64,000 nt of DNA from assembly GCF_004214795.1 (NCBI RefSeq), contig NZ_CP035928.1:186001-250000 (forward strand). The letters run 5' to 3'. The position numbers and the translations under genes are program-made. Source of the DNA: Malaciobacter pacificus. GTDB lineage: Bacteria; Campylobacterota; Campylobacteria; Campylobacterales; Arcobacteraceae. This document shows positions 25,615 to 34,687 of the stretch, in pieces (position 1 is the stretch's first letter; each line of letters starts with the position of its first letter). A model generated the notes under the pieces. The model was not told the DNA's origin. It saw nothing but the letters and a program-made list of their open reading frames with translations, and made no database searches.

Positions 25615-26615
25615 TGATTTTAAGTATAGAGTCAAGTTGTGATGATAGCTCAATAGCTATTACAAAAATTGAAACTAATGAATTAGTTTACCACAAAAAA
25701 ATATCTCAAGAAATACAACATAGCGTATATGGTGGAGTAGTTCCAGAACTAGCTGCAAGACTGCATGTTGAAGCACTTCCAAAAATATTGCAAGAGTGTG
25801 AAGAATATTTCCCACACCTAAAAGCAATAGCAGTTACAAACGCCCCTGGACTTAGTGTTACACTTATGGAAGGTGTAACTATGGCAAAAGCTTTAGCTAT
25901 AAGTTTAAATCTACCATTGATTGCAGTAAATCATTTAAAAGGTCATATCTATTCACTTTTCATTGAAAAAGAAGAAGTATTACCAATGACAGTTTTATTG
26001 GTTTCAGGTGGCCATACGCAAATTATTGAAGCAAACAGTTTAAGTGATATGAAAGTAGTTGCAACAACTATTGATGATAGTTTTGGTGAGAGTTTTGATA
26101 AAGTTGCAAAGATGATGGGCTTAGGATATCCAGGTGGCCCAGTTGTGCAAGAGTATGGATTAAAAGGTGATGAAAATAGATTTGATTTACCAATTCCACT
26201 TAGACAAAGTCCAAAGATTGAGTTTAGTTATAGTGGTCTTAAAAATGCAGTTAGAATGCAAATCCAAAAACTTGAAGAGTCTGAAGAGGGATTAACTGAA
26301 CAAGATAAATATGATATTTGTGCCTCTTTTCAAAAAACAGCAGTTGCGCATATTATGCAAAAGTTAAAAAAACAGTTTAAAATAAATGTGTCTAAAAACT
26401 TAGCCATTGTAGGTGGAGCTAGTGCAAATATTCACTTAAGAGGTCAAATCGAAGAGTTATGTAAAAAGCATAAAACTAGTTTGTATCTAAGTGAACTTAA
26501 ATATTGTTCTGATAATGCAGCTATGATTGGAAGAGTTGCCGTTGAACAATATAAATTAAACGATTTTGTATCAGTTGATGAAATTGATATTCAAACTAGA
26601 ATAAAGGAGTTTTAA
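25614..26615 (+). CDS. tsaD: tRNA N6-threonylcarbamoyladenosine transferase TsaD
   Basis: Transfers the threonylcarbamoyl group to A37 of ANN-decoding tRNAs together with TsaB and TsaE, using threonylcarbamoyl-AMP. 333 residues. It starts [18 protein letters not shown]; the metal-binding histidines are in [10 protein letters not shown] and NHLKGHIYS; further landmarks are [27 protein letters not shown] and [13 protein letters not shown]. Coupled to the genes before and after by one-base overlaps (TAATG). Confidence 0.97.
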   Translation: MILSIESSCDDSSIAITKIETNELVYHKKISQEIQHSVYGGVVPELAARLHVEALPKILQECEEYFPHLKAIAVTNAPGLSVTLMEGVTMAKALAISLNLPLIAVNHLKGHIYSLFIEKEEVLPMTVLLVSGGHTQIIEANSLSDMKVVATTIDDSFGESFDKVAKMMGLGYPGGPVVQEYGLKGDENRFDLPIPLRQSPKIEFSYSGLKNAVRMQIQKLEESEEGLTEQDKYDICASFQKTAVAHIMQKLKKQFKINVSKNLAIVGGASANIHLRGQIEELCKKHKTSLYLSELKYCSDNAAMIGRVAVEQYKLNDFVSVDEIDIQTRIKEF

Positions 26616-26956
26616 TGGGTGGCTTAGCAGATATGTTAGCAAATAGTATGAACTCTTCTTTAGATGGAGATAAGTTTGATACAAGTAAAGAGGATAAAAA
26701 GAAAAAGTCTTCAAATGAAATTATTCCTAAAAATCAACATCAATTAGTATTCACTTACGAAAAAAGAAAAGGTAAGCCTGTAACATTAGTTGGAAGATTT
26801 TATCTAAGTGATAGCGATAAAAAAGATGTTCTTAAACTATTGAAAAAGAAACTTGCTTGTGGTGGAAGTATAAAAGAAGAATGGATTGAAATCCAAGGTG
26901 ATGTAAAAGATAAAATAAAAACAATTTTATCATCACAAGGTTGGAAATTTAAATAA
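26615..26956 (+). CDS. SUI1/YciH-family translation factor
   Basis: 113 residues. A low-complexity charged N terminus (about 1-40) is followed by a SUI1 domain: VTLVGRFYLSDSDKKDVLKLLKKKLACGGSIKEEWIEIQGD, read in pieces, matches the family's beta-alpha-beta core with the CGG loop and the EIQGD strand. Bacterial YciH-type proteins resemble eukaryotic eIF1 and may influence start-codon fidelity. It overlaps the tsaD stop by one base, so it is translationally coupled to it. Confidence 0.85.
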   Translation: MGGLADMLANSMNSSLDGDKFDTSKEDKKKKSSNEIIPKNQHQLVFTYEKRKGKPVTLVGRFYLSDSDKKDVLKLLKKKLACGGSIKEEWIEIQGDVKDKIKTILSSQGWKFK

Positions 26957-26987
26957 TAAGTAAGAAGAATTATTTTGAGGAGTATTT

Positions 26988-28373
26988 ATGCAAAAACTAT
27001 TTGATGAGGTAAATTCTTTAGATAAAAGATGTTACGAAGAGTTTTCTCTAAGTGAAGATATTTTAATGGAACACGCTGCAAATGGTATGTGTGAATATAT
27101 TCAAGATAATTTTGAAGATAAGAAATCAGTACTTATTGTTTGTGGAAGTGGAAATAATGGAGCAGATGGAATAGCATTAGCTAGACTTTTGTATAGTAAA
27201 TATAATGTTAGTTTATATCTTGCAAGTAAACCAAAATCTGATATGGCAAAACTTCAATATAAAAGAGCAAAAGCTCTAGGTGTAAAAGAAACAAATGAAG
27301 TTTTTGAAGCTGATATTATAGTTGATTCTCTTTTTGGAACAGGATTAAATAAAGAGTTAAAAGATGATGCAATTAAATTAATTGATACATTAAATGAGTT
27401 TGAAAGTTTTAAAATTTCATGTGATATCCCAAGTGGAGTTAATAACACAGGTCATGTAAGTACAACTGCTTTTTATGCAGATTTAACTTTAACAATGGGT
27501 GCTTTAAAAACATTTTTATATACTGATAATGCCAAAGATTACCTAGGAAAAGTAAAAGTAATTAATCTTGGTGTTCAAAGAGATGTATATGAAGTTAATA
27601 CTACAAAATTTCTATTACAAAAGAAAGATATAAGGTTACCACATAGAAAGCAAAAAAACTCTCATAAAGGTACATATGGTCACTTAAATGTATTTGCAGG
27701 TTGTAAAAAAGGTGCAGGTATAATTGCTGCAAAAGCTGCCTTTGGATTTGGAACAGGGTTAGTAAGTGTAGTTTGTCATGAGAGTCTTGATTTACCCTAT
27801 CATATTATGCAAACACACTTTTTGACAAAAAACTGTACAGCTATTGCAATAGGTATGGGGCTTGGAAAGTATGAGACAGCTGAAGTTAGAGAAATACTAA
27901 GAAATGATATTCCTAAAATTATTGATGCTGATTTGTTTTATGATGAAATAGTAATTGAAAGTTTTGAAAAAGATGTTGTATTAACTCCTCATCCTAAAGA
28001 GTTTGTATCTTTACTAAAAATTTGTAATATTGCAGATATAACAATTGATGAGCTTCAAGCTGATAGATTTTTTTATGTAGAAAAGTTTTGTAAAAAGTAT
28101 CCAAAAGTAGTTTTATTATTAAAAGGTGCAAACGTAATAATAGCTCAAGATGAATATATTTATGTAAATAGATATGGAAGTGCAGTATTGAGTAAAGGTG
28201 GAAGTGGTGATGTTTTAGCAGGACTTGTAGCTTCTTTATTAGCTCAAAATTATACACCACTAGATGCAGCTATTAGTGCAAGCTTAGCACATACCTTAGC
28301 AGCAGCAAATTATAAGAAAAATAATTACTCTTTAATTCCATCTGATTTAGTTGAAGAGGTTAGAAAATTATGA
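26988..28373 (+). CDS. nnrD: Bifunctional NAD(P)H-hydrate epimerase / ADP-dependent dehydratase
   Basis: Repairs hydrated NADH/NADPH. 461 residues. The N-terminal epimerase (YjeF-N) has VLIVCGSGNNGADGIALARL and CDIPSGVNNTGHV; the C-terminal ribokinase-like dehydratase has HKGTYGHLNVFAGCKKGAG, VVLTPHPKEF and the catalytic GSAVLSKGGSGDVLAGLVAS. AGGAG precedes the ATG at 26988. It overlaps cutA by 4 bases. Slightly short for the fused enzyme (about 500) but all key loops are present. Confidence 0.93.
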   Translation: MQKLFDEVNSLDKRCYEEFSLSEDILMEHAANGMCEYIQDNFEDKKSVLIVCGSGNNGADGIALARLLYSKYNVSLYLASKPKSDMAKLQYKRAKALGVKETNEVFEADIIVDSLFGTGLNKELKDDAIKLIDTLNEFESFKISCDIPSGVNNTGHVSTTAFYADLTLTMGALKTFLYTDNAKDYLGKVKVINLGVQRDVYEVNTTKFLLQKKDIRLPHRKQKNSHKGTYGHLNVFAGCKKGAGIIAAKAAFGFGTGLVSVVCHESLDLPYHIMQTHFLTKNCTAIAIGMGLGKYETAEVREILRNDIPKIIDADLFYDEIVIESFEKDVVLTPHPKEFVSLLKICNIADITIDELQADRFFYVEKFCKKYPKVVLLLKGANVIIAQDEYIYVNRYGSAVLSKGGSGDVLAGLVASLLAQNYTPLDAAISASLAHTLAAANYKKNNYSLIPSDLVEEVRKL

Positions 28374-28696
28374 AAGCAGTAATTATACAAACAACTTGTT
28401 CTTCTAAAAGTGAAGGGCAAAAAATAGCAAGAGTATTGATTGATGAAAAGCTAGCAGCTTGCATACAAATGAATGAAATAGAATCACATTATAGTTGGAA
28501 TGATGAATTTTGTAGTGATAATGAAACGATTTTATCCATTAAAACAGTAAAAGAAAATTTCAAAAAGATAAAAAGCAAAATAAAAGAATTACATAGTTAT
28601 GATGTGCCTGAAATTATTCAAATAGATATTACTGATGCAAGTAAAGAGTATTTAGAGTTTATAATAAAAAATTGCAATCATAAAAGTGATATTTAA
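28370..28696 (+). CDS. cutA: CutA-family divalent-ion tolerance protein
   Basis: 108-residue trimeric ferredoxin-like protein. It shows the family pattern: [20 protein letters not shown], the [17 protein letters not shown] segment and [11 protein letters not shown] near the end. CutA was linked to copper tolerance genetically but its true role remains unsettled. ATG at 28370 overlaps the nnrD stop (ATGA). thiG follows after 16 bases. Confidence 0.92.
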   Translation: MKAVIIQTTCSSKSEGQKIARVLIDEKLAACIQMNEIESHYSWNDEFCSDNETILSIKTVKENFKKIKSKIKELHSYDVPEIIQIDITDASKEYLEFIIKNCNHKSDI

Positions 28697-28712
28697 AATA
28701 ATAGGAGAAAAT

Positions 28713-29492
28713 ATGAATGAAATTTTAAAAGTTGGTAAATATGAATTTAATAGTAGATTAATAGTTGGAAGTGGTAAATATAAAGACTTTCAAACTACTA
28801 AAGATGCAACATTAGCAAGTGGTAGTGAACTAATCACAGTTGCAATTAGAAGAGTAAATATTACTAATCCAAATGAAGAAAACCTACTAGATTATTTTAA
28901 GGATACAAACGTAAAATTATTACCAAATAGTGCAGGGTGTTTTACAGCAGATGAAGCTATTACAACATTTAGACTTATGAGAGAAGCAACTGGAATTGAT
29001 ATCATTAAATTAGAAGTTATTGGGGATGCTCAAAAAACTTTATATCCAGATGTGATTGAGACAATTACAGCTTGTGAAGTTTTAAAAAAAGAGGGCTTTA
29101 CTATTATGGCTTATACTAGTGATGATCCAATCGTTGCTAAAAGATTAGAAGATGCAGGAGCTGATGCAATTATGCCTTTAGCTGCTCCAATTGGTTCAGG
29201 ACTTGGTATTCAAAATCCATATAATATTACATTTATTAGAGATGCTGTATCTGTTCCAGTTTTAGTTGATGCTGGACTTGGATGTGCAAGTGATGCAGCA
29301 GCTGCAATGGAATTAGGTGCAGATGGAATTTTAGCAAATACTGCAATTGCACAAGCTCAAAATCCATTGGCTATGGCAGAAGCATTTAAACATGCAACAA
29401 TTGCTGGAAGATTAAGTTATTTAGCTGGAAGAATCCCTAAAAAGCCTTATGCAACGGCTAGTTCTCCAGTTGATGGGTTAATTCAATTTTAA
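28713..29492 (+). CDS. thiG: Thiazole synthase ThiG
   Basis: Forms the thiazole phosphate of thiamine from deoxyxylulose phosphate, dehydroglycine and ThiS-thiocarboxylate. About 259 residues. The imine-forming Lys is in [13 protein letters not shown]; other landmarks are [28 protein letters not shown] and [20 protein letters not shown]. The ATG at 28713 has AGGAGA before it and is preferred to an upstream in-frame start at 28686 that lies inside cutA. Its ThiS, ThiF and ThiH partners are not in this window. It ends the long operon; a terminator follows. Confidence 0.96.
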   Translation: MNEILKVGKYEFNSRLIVGSGKYKDFQTTKDATLASGSELITVAIRRVNITNPNEENLLDYFKDTNVKLLPNSAGCFTADEAITTFRLMREATGIDIIKLEVIGDAQKTLYPDVIETITACEVLKKEGFTIMAYTSDDPIVAKRLEDAGADAIMPLAAPIGSGLGIQNPYNITFIRDAVSVPVLVDAGLGCASDAAAAMELGADGILANTAIAQAQNPLAMAEAFKHATIAGRLSYLAGRIPKKPYATASSPVDGLIQF

Positions 29493-29497
29493 TAGAA

Positions 29498-29533
29498 AAA
29501 AGAGAATTTTGAGATTTTTCAAGATTTTCTTTT
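29498..29533 (+). terminator. Intrinsic terminator after thiG
   Basis: Fifteen-base stem AAAAGAGAATTTTGA / TCAAGATTTTCTTTT with two G-T pairs and a 6-base loop, ending in a T tract, just after the thiG stop. Confidence 0.75.
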
Positions 29534-29541
29534 AAATACTC

Positions 29542-29570
29542 TTGACAAACTTTAAAAAAGTTTGTATAAT
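29542..29570 (+). promoter_or_regulatory. Consensus sigma-70 promoter of the tRNA array
   Basis: TTGACA (29542-29547), exactly 17 bases, then TATAAT (29565-29570): both hexamers are perfect matches to the bacterial consensus. The first tRNA begins 32 bases after the -10. Full -35 elements are rare in this phylum, so this is probably one of the strongest promoters in the window. Confidence 0.9.
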
Positions 29571-29601
29571 TCCGTCCACTTTTTGATAAAGTGAACATTG
29601 T

Positions 29602-29679
29602 CGGGGCGTAGCGCAGTCTGGTTAGCGCACCTGGTTTGGGACCAGGGGGCCGGAGGTTCGAATCCTCTCGCCCCGACCA
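29602..29679 (+). tRNA. tRNA-Pro (anticodon TGG)
   Basis: Acceptor CGGGGCG pairs with CGCCCCG; the anticodon loop is TTTGGGA and the T-loop is GTTCGAATC. The CCA end is encoded. First tRNA of the array. Confidence 0.97.
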
Positions 29680-29693
29680 TTTATTTTTTTGAC

Positions 29694-29771
29694 GGTAGGT
29701 ATAGCTCAGTTGGTTAGAGCATCTGGTTGTGGTTCAGAGGGTCGTGGGTTCGAATCCCATTACTTACCCCA
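29694..29771 (+). tRNA. tRNA-His (anticodon GTG)
   Basis: Eight-base acceptor with the extra G-1 opposite C73 (GGTAGGTA with TACTTACC), as expected for tRNA-His; anticodon GTG in TTGTGGT; CCA encoded. Confidence 0.97.
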
Positions 29772-29787
29772 TTTTTTATTTTAGAGT

Positions 29788-29864
<77 letters not shown>

Positions 29865-29868
29865 CCTT

Positions 29869-29953
29869 GCGGATGTGGTGAAATTGGTAGACACGCCAGA
29901 CTTAGGATCTGGTGCCTCACGGTGTGGAGGTTCGAGTCCTCTCATCCGCACCA
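29869..29953 (+). tRNA. tRNA-Leu (anticodon TAG)
   Basis: Acceptor GCGGATG / CATCCGC, anticodon loop CTTAGGA, long variable arm (TGCCTCACGGTGT) as in class II tRNAs, encoded CCA. Only 4 bases separate it from tRNA-Arg. Confidence 0.97.
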
Positions 29954-29997
29954 CTTTTATTGATTTTAAGTTTAAAATCGATAAAATTCATTTACAA

Positions 29998-30074
29998 GCG
30001 GGAGTAGCTCAGTTGGCTAGAGCTTCTGCCTTCCAAGCAGATTGTCGCGAGTTCGAGTCTCGTCTCCCGCTCCA
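29998..30074 (+). tRNA. tRNA-Gly (anticodon TCC), copy 1
   Basis: Acceptor GCGGGAG / CTCCCGC, anticodon loop CTTCCAA, T-loop GTTCGAGTC, encoded CCA. An identical copy is at 30240. Confidence 0.97.
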
Positions 30075-30076
30075 TT

Positions 30077-30130
30077 AAAAAAGCCTTATATAAGAAGTTT
30101 CATTTTTAACTTTTTGTGTAAGGCTTTTTT
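30077..30130 (+). terminator. Terminator inside the tRNA array
   Basis: Stem AAAAAAGCCTTA / TAAGGCTTTTTT (12 bases) closing a loop of about 30 bases that itself can pair, ending in a run of seven T. It separates the first five tRNAs from the repeated Arg/Gly pair. Confidence 0.8.
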
Positions 30131-30149
30131 TAGCCTTATTTTTTCAAAT

Positions 30150-30226
<77 letters not shown>

Positions 30227-30239
30227 CTTAAAAGTATAA

Positions 30240-30316
30240 GCGGGAGTAGCTCAGTTGGCTAGAGCTTCTGCCTTCCAAGCAGATTGTCGCGAGTTCGAGT
30301 CTCGTCTCCCGCTCCA
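30240..30316 (+). tRNA. tRNA-Gly (anticodon TCC), copy 2
   Basis: Identical to the tRNA at 29998 over 77 bases. It follows tRNA-Arg copy 2 after 13 bases, without the tRNA-Leu that sits between the first copies. Confidence 0.97.
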
Positions 30317-30330
30317 CTTTTTATAAAAAA

Positions 30331-31035
30331 TCAAATTTCTTTTAACCATCTTTTTAAAAAATCAATTCTAGAATATTGTTTTGCACCTAAATCAAATTTA
30401 TATTGCATGTATGGTTGACCTAAATTCCAAAAAGAGTAATTGTTTTTTTGTAAATATAAACCTAATAGTACTAATTGAAGTTTTCCCCAGTTTTTATATG
30501 CTTTTTCTTTTGAACTAAATCCTGTAAGAGATGTAAATGTTTTTCCAATTTTATATCCTACTTCCCCTGCAACTAGTTGATTATTTTCCTTATCATAAAG
30601 CTCAACACTTATAATTTCAAAACCATTTTCAAAGTTTTCATTATATAAGTCAATAATTAAATCTCTGTATTTATTTGTTAACCAGTTGTTTTCATGATAT
30701 AAATCTAAATTATCTAAAACTAAATCAATATTAGTATTTATACAAAAGTTATATTGATTTTTGTTTATCAATTTTCTTACGGATTTACTAATGTATAAAT
30801 CATCAAAATCTAATAAAGCGTACTCAAACTGTATTTCAGGGAGCAAATAAAATGTGTCATTAAGAGTTATACTTGTGGCAATAAAGCCACAAGATGCGAG
30901 GTATACATAAAACTCTTTTGAAAAATCATCACTTAAGTAGTAATTCATTTTCTCATTTAAGTAGATATGATTATATAAAATATCTCTATTTTTTAAATCA
31001 TCATATGTTATTTGGTATATAATTTCATTTTCCAT
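30331..31035 (-). CDS. Leucyl/phenylalanyl-tRNA-protein transferase-like protein
   Basis: 234 residues. The C-terminal half follows the Aat plan: LVAGEVGYKIGKTFTSLTGF, then WGKLQLVLLGLYLQKNNYSFW, then the signature-like YKFDLGAKQYSRIDFLKRW (family: H..SLGA..isR..F). The N-terminal half has YISKSVRKLINKNQYNF matching the family's ISRSLRKTLR region. Aat adds Leu/Phe to N-terminal Lys/Arg for ClpS/ClpAP degradation. It is divergent: the family FPWY/WWSP segment is not clearly seen. It could therefore be a relative with another acyl acceptor. It converges on the tRNA array and stands alone. Confidence 0.7.
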   Translation of the reverse strand: MENEIIYQITYDDLKNRDILYNHIYLNEKMNYYLSDDFSKEFYVYLASCGFIATSITLNDTFYLLPEIQFEYALLDFDDLYISKSVRKLINKNQYNFCINTNIDLVLDNLDLYHENNWLTNKYRDLIIDLYNENFENGFEIISVELYDKENNQLVAGEVGYKIGKTFTSLTGFSSKEKAYKNWGKLQLVLLGLYLQKNNYSFWNLGQPYMQYKFDLGAKQYSRIDFLKRWLKEI

Positions 31036-31070
31036 ATATATCTTTTTCTTTAAATATGAAAAATTATACC

Positions 31071-31553
31071 TTATCTTCTATGATGATAATCTGACTTACT
31101 TTTTCTATGTTTATAATACCTAGTTTTGTTTTTTTCATAATAGTGCCCATAAATAGGTCTATTTAAATCTCTATATTTATGTATTTTATTCCAGTTATTT
31201 ATTTTATGATGTTTATATGGTCTATAGTGTGCATGGTTTGGTCTAAAATAACCTCTTTTATGTAATCTATCATGATAAGTATATCTACTATCAAACAAGA
31301 AGAAGATATTATTAAAAAAATATCCTTTTCTATCAAAATATCCAAAGTAATATCCATAATCATCATAATAAGCATTTTTTCTATAGTTGAAATTCTTGTA
31401 TCTATTATTATATCTATGGTCATCAGATCTTGCCCCTAATTCAATAACACCATTATTGCCAATAGGAGCAGTTATTCTAACTCCAATAGAACTATCAGAA
31501 TATAATGACATAGAAGATAAAAACATTATAGTTGCTAATATTGTCTTTTTCAT
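31071..31553 (-). CDS. Exported Tyr/His/Arg-rich low-complexity protein
   Basis: 160 residues. Signal peptide MKKTILATIMFLSSMSLYS, then a short ordered part (SIGVRITAPIGNNGVIELGA) reminiscent of a beta strand pair, then about 110 residues dominated by Tyr, His, Arg, Lys, Asn and Phe (for example YYDDYGYYFGYFDRKGYFF and HYRPYKHHKINNWNKIHKY), ending SDYHHRR. Not recognised as a family. The bias suggests a metal- or polyanion-binding exported protein; this is inference. It is divergent from the helicase gene, 99 bases apart. Confidence 0.7.
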   Translation of the reverse strand: MKKTILATIMFLSSMSLYSDSSIGVRITAPIGNNGVIELGARSDDHRYNNRYKNFNYRKNAYYDDYGYYFGYFDRKGYFFNNIFFLFDSRYTYHDRLHKRGYFRPNHAHYRPYKHHKINNWNKIHKYRDLNRPIYGHYYEKNKTRYYKHRKSKSDYHHRR

Positions 31554-31620
31554 AATTAATCCTTTTTTATAGTATATACTTGAATTATAAGTCTTCAGTG
31601 TGGATAAATTGTGATTTAAT

Positions 31621-31626
31621 TATAAT
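31621..31626 (+). promoter_or_regulatory. -10 element upstream of the helicase gene
   Basis: TATAAT 26 bases before the TTG start at 31653, inside the divergent gap shared with the Tyr/His-rich gene. Confidence 0.45.
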
Positions 31627-31652
31627 CTCAAAGATAGAAAAAAGGTCTTTTT

Positions 31653-34427
31653 TTGAATAGTTTAATTACAAACAACCATACATCAAACTTTTATAATCAT
31701 TTAATTGAACAACTGAGTAATTGTGATAGCTTTATCTTTAATGTAGCTTTTATCAACTATAGTGGTGTTCAATTACTTATTGATAGTTTAGAAAAATGTA
31801 AAAATAAAAATATAAAAGGAAAAATACTAACATCAACTTATCTTGGATTTACTCAACCAAAAGCATTAGAGAAGTTAAAAGAGTTTGAAAATATTGAACT
31901 TAAAATATTTGACTGTGATGAACAAAAGCTTGGTTTTCATGTAAAATCTTATATCTTTGAATATAAAGATGAATATAAAATACTATTAGGCTCTTCAAAT
32001 ATAACAGCAAGTGCTTTTAAAACAAATATAGAGTGGAATATACAAACTATAAATAAAAAAGATGATAGTTTTGTAAAAACTGTTCTAAATGAATTTTATA
32101 TACTTTGGGAAAAGTCTATTAATGTAAATAAAGAGTTTTTAGAAAGTTATTACTTTTTTTATAATGAGATTAAAAATAGCAGTAAAAAGTTTATTTTTGA
32201 TAATAAAATCACAACTAACTATATGCAAGAAAAGGCATTAAAAAATCTAGAGAATCTAAGAAGTAAAGGTGAAAATAAAGCCTTAGTAATTGCAGCAACA
32301 GGAAGTGGTAAAACATATCTTAGTGCCTTTGATGTGAAACAATACAATGCCAATAGGGTTTTATTTTTGGTTCATAGAGAAAATATTTTATTGAGTGCTA
32401 AAAAGAGTTTTGAATCAGTAATAAAAAATAAAACAATGGGTTTATACACTGGGAATAAAAAAGAGTTAGAAGCTGATTATTTATTTTCAACAATCCAAAC
32501 TATGAGTTTAAATTATCAAGAATTTAATAAAAATGAGTTTGATTATATAATTATAGATGAAGCACATCATGTATCAAGTCCATCATATAAGAAGGTGATA
32601 AATCACTTTAGGTCAAAATTTTTATTAGGACTTACTGCAACTTCGAATAGAACTGATGGGCAAAATATTTACGAAGTTTTTGATGATAATATAGCTTGTG
32701 ATATTAGATTAAATGATGCTTTAAAACATAATCTTGTAGTACCTTTTCACTATTTTGGAATAAATGATATTAGTGTTGATATGCAAAATTTGGATTTAAC
32801 AAAAATTGATGAGATTGCAAGGATTTTACAAGTTAATAGAAGAGTTGATTTTGTTATTGAAAAAATGAATTTTTATTCTTATACTGGAAGCAAAAGAAAA
32901 GCCTTAGGATTTTGTGTATCAAAAGAGCATGCAAAATATATGAGTGAAGAGTTTAACAAAAGAGGAATAGATTCAATATATTTGACTAGTAATGATAGTG
33001 TTGATAAAAGAGAAAAAGTTATAAAGCAACTTGAAGATGATAAACATAGTTTAGAAATCATTTTTAGTGTAGATATTTTTAATGAAGGAGTAGATATCCC
33101 TTCTATTAATACTGTATTGATGTTAAGACCTACAAATTCACCGGTTGTATTTGCTCAACAACTAGGGCGAGGTTTGAGAAGATATAAGAATAAAGAGTTT
33201 TTAACGGTTTTAGATTTTATTGGAAATCATAAAAAAGCTTATTTAGTAGTCTTATCTTTACTTGGAGATAAAAAAATTGATAAAGAGAGTATGAAAATCT
33301 CTATTTTAAATAACTTTGCAAATATTGATAACGCTTTTATAAGTATGGATGAAATTAGTAAAAAAAGAGTTTTAGAACAAATTAATTCTGAGAATTTTAA
33401 TGCAATAAAATATTTAAAAGAACAATATTTAGAGTTTAAACTATTTTTAGGAAATAAGATTCCAAGTATGGTGGATTTTTTTAAATATGATGAATTTATT
33501 GACCCAATAGATTTTATTAATCACTCAAAATCATATATTGAATTTTTACAAAAAGTTGAAAAGTCTGATAAATTAAACAAAATAGTATTTGATGAGTTAT
33601 TTATAAAAGCAATTAGATTTATTGATTATATGCTTCCTATAAAAAGAGTGTATGAATTTGTTGTTTTAAAAGAGCTGTTAGATAAAAATAGTATTGATAT
33701 AAAAATAGCAAGTAATTTATTAAAAAAATATCTTGATGAAATTAATGAAAATACAATAAATCACTCTTTTAAGTATCTCTCTCATGAGTTTTTTGATAGT
33801 GCTCAGAAGAAAAGATATTTAAAACTAGTTGAGTTTGAAAATGATAAATTAATTAGATCTAAAGAGTTTGAACTATTATTAGAAAATAGTAAATACAAAA
33901 AGATATTAAAAGATAGTATTAACTATGGACTTCTTCATTATGAACAAAAGTTCTCAACAAAGAATTATGGAATGCCATTTTTAAAACTTTATGAAAAATA
34001 TAATATGTTAAATATTGCTCAACTATGTAATTTTCCTAAAATTCACAGCTCTTTTAGGGGAAGTGGATTTTTGAAATATGAAAATGACTTCTTTTTATTT
34101 ATAAATTTAGAAAAGAAAAAATTTTCAAAATCATCTCACTATGAAAATGCTTTTATTTCAAAAGATACATTTACTTATCAAAGTAAACCTAGTATGAGTA
34201 GTGATAAAGGTGATGGTCAAAGACTAGTTGAAAATAAAAAATATGGAGTAAAACTTCATATTTTTGTTAGAAAATTTGCTCAAGTTGATAAACAAACACA
34301 AGCTTTTATATATTTAGGGCTTGCTAATACTATAAAATACTGGGATGAAAAACCTATCTTTACACATTTAAAACTAGAGAAAATATTGAGTGATGACTTG
34401 TATGAAGAATTTACAAAAGTAATATAA
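31653..34427 (+). CDS. PLD-nuclease / SF2 helicase / DUF3427 protein
   Basis: 924 residues. Residues 1-150 form a phospholipase-D-like domain with HVK at 96-98 and GSSN at 113-116, a half HKD site as used by some DNases. Residues about 190-540 are a superfamily 2 helicase: Walker A AATGSGKT (214-221), DEAH at 302-305, GLTATSNRTDG, and motif VI QQLGRGLRR. The last 200 residues (YENDFFLFINLEKKKFSKSSHY to the end) resemble DUF3427. This fusion occurs in restriction-like and suspected phage-defence proteins; no methylase is nearby, so that role is inference. TTG start with AAAAGG upstream; single-gene unit. Confidence 0.85.
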   Translation: MNSLITNNHTSNFYNHLIEQLSNCDSFIFNVAFINYSGVQLLIDSLEKCKNKNIKGKILTSTYLGFTQPKALEKLKEFENIELKIFDCDEQKLGFHVKSYIFEYKDEYKILLGSSNITASAFKTNIEWNIQTINKKDDSFVKTVLNEFYILWEKSINVNKEFLESYYFFYNEIKNSSKKFIFDNKITTNYMQEKALKNLENLRSKGENKALVIAATGSGKTYLSAFDVKQYNANRVLFLVHRENILLSAKKSFESVIKNKTMGLYTGNKKELEADYLFSTIQTMSLNYQEFNKNEFDYIIIDEAHHVSSPSYKKVINHFRSKFLLGLTATSNRTDGQNIYEVFDDNIACDIRLNDALKHNLVVPFHYFGINDISVDMQNLDLTKIDEIARILQVNRRVDFVIEKMNFYSYTGSKRKALGFCVSKEHAKYMSEEFNKRGIDSIYLTSNDSVDKREKVIKQLEDDKHSLEIIFSVDIFNEGVDIPSINTVLMLRPTNSPVVFAQQLGRGLRRYKNKEFLTVLDFIGNHKKAYLVVLSLLGDKKIDKESMKISILNNFANIDNAFISMDEISKKRVLEQINSENFNAIKYLKEQYLEFKLFLGNKIPSMVDFFKYDEFIDPIDFINHSKSYIEFLQKVEKSDKLNKIVFDELFIKAIRFIDYMLPIKRVYEFVVLKELLDKNSIDIKIASNLLKKYLDEINENTINHSFKYLSHEFFDSAQKKRYLKLVEFENDKLIRSKEFELLLENSKYKKILKDSINYGLLHYEQKFSTKNYGMPFLKLYEKYNMLNIAQLCNFPKIHSSFRGSGFLKYENDFFLFINLEKKKFSKSSHYENAFISKDTFTYQSKPSMSSDKGDGQRLVENKKYGVKLHIFVRKFAQVDKQTQAFIYLGLANTIKYWDEKPIFTHLKLEKILSDDLYEEFTKVI

Positions 34428-34434
34428 ATTTAGA

Positions 34435-34626
34435 TTATCTTTTTAAGATTATATTATTATCTTTATCAATTAAAAATGGGATTTCATTTTTTTCTAAAAG
34501 ATTAGTCATTGTTAATAACTCTTTTGATAAGTAGAAGTCTGAAATATTATTTTTTTTATAAAAAGTATTTTTTTTAGCATCATAACGAAAGTAAAGTAGT
34601 TTAATATTTTTTAAATCAATTGACAT
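34435..34626 (-). CDS. Small hypothetical protein, 63 residues
   Basis: The ATG at 34626 (MSIDLKNIKLLYFRYDAKKN) has AAGGAG at good spacing and is preferred to the ATG at 34653. Soluble, charged; the end FLIDKDNNIILKR looks like a small beta hairpin. Not recognised. It converges on the helicase gene and lies 35 bases downstream of the ABC operon on the same strand as it does; the Shine-Dalgarno supports translation. Confidence 0.6.
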   Translation of the reverse strand: MSIDLKNIKLLYFRYDAKKNTFYKKNNISDFYLSKELLTMTNLLEKNEIPFLIDKDNNIILKR

Positions 34627-34687
34627 AAAATCTCCTTTGTGAAATAATAACACAAGAATGTCTCAAAAAGTGCTCATTTTTTTATTT

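Noticed and set aside
28686-28712. Upstream ATG extension of thiG
   Set aside because: It overlaps cutA and has no Shine-Dalgarno; the ATG at 28713 has AGGAGA and gives the normal N terminus.
31199-31423. Second minus-strand frame inside the Tyr/His-rich gene (Ile/Met/Asp-rich)
   Set aside because: It is a shifted reading of the same low-complexity DNA and lacks a signal peptide or Shine-Dalgarno, unlike the frame at 31071-31553.
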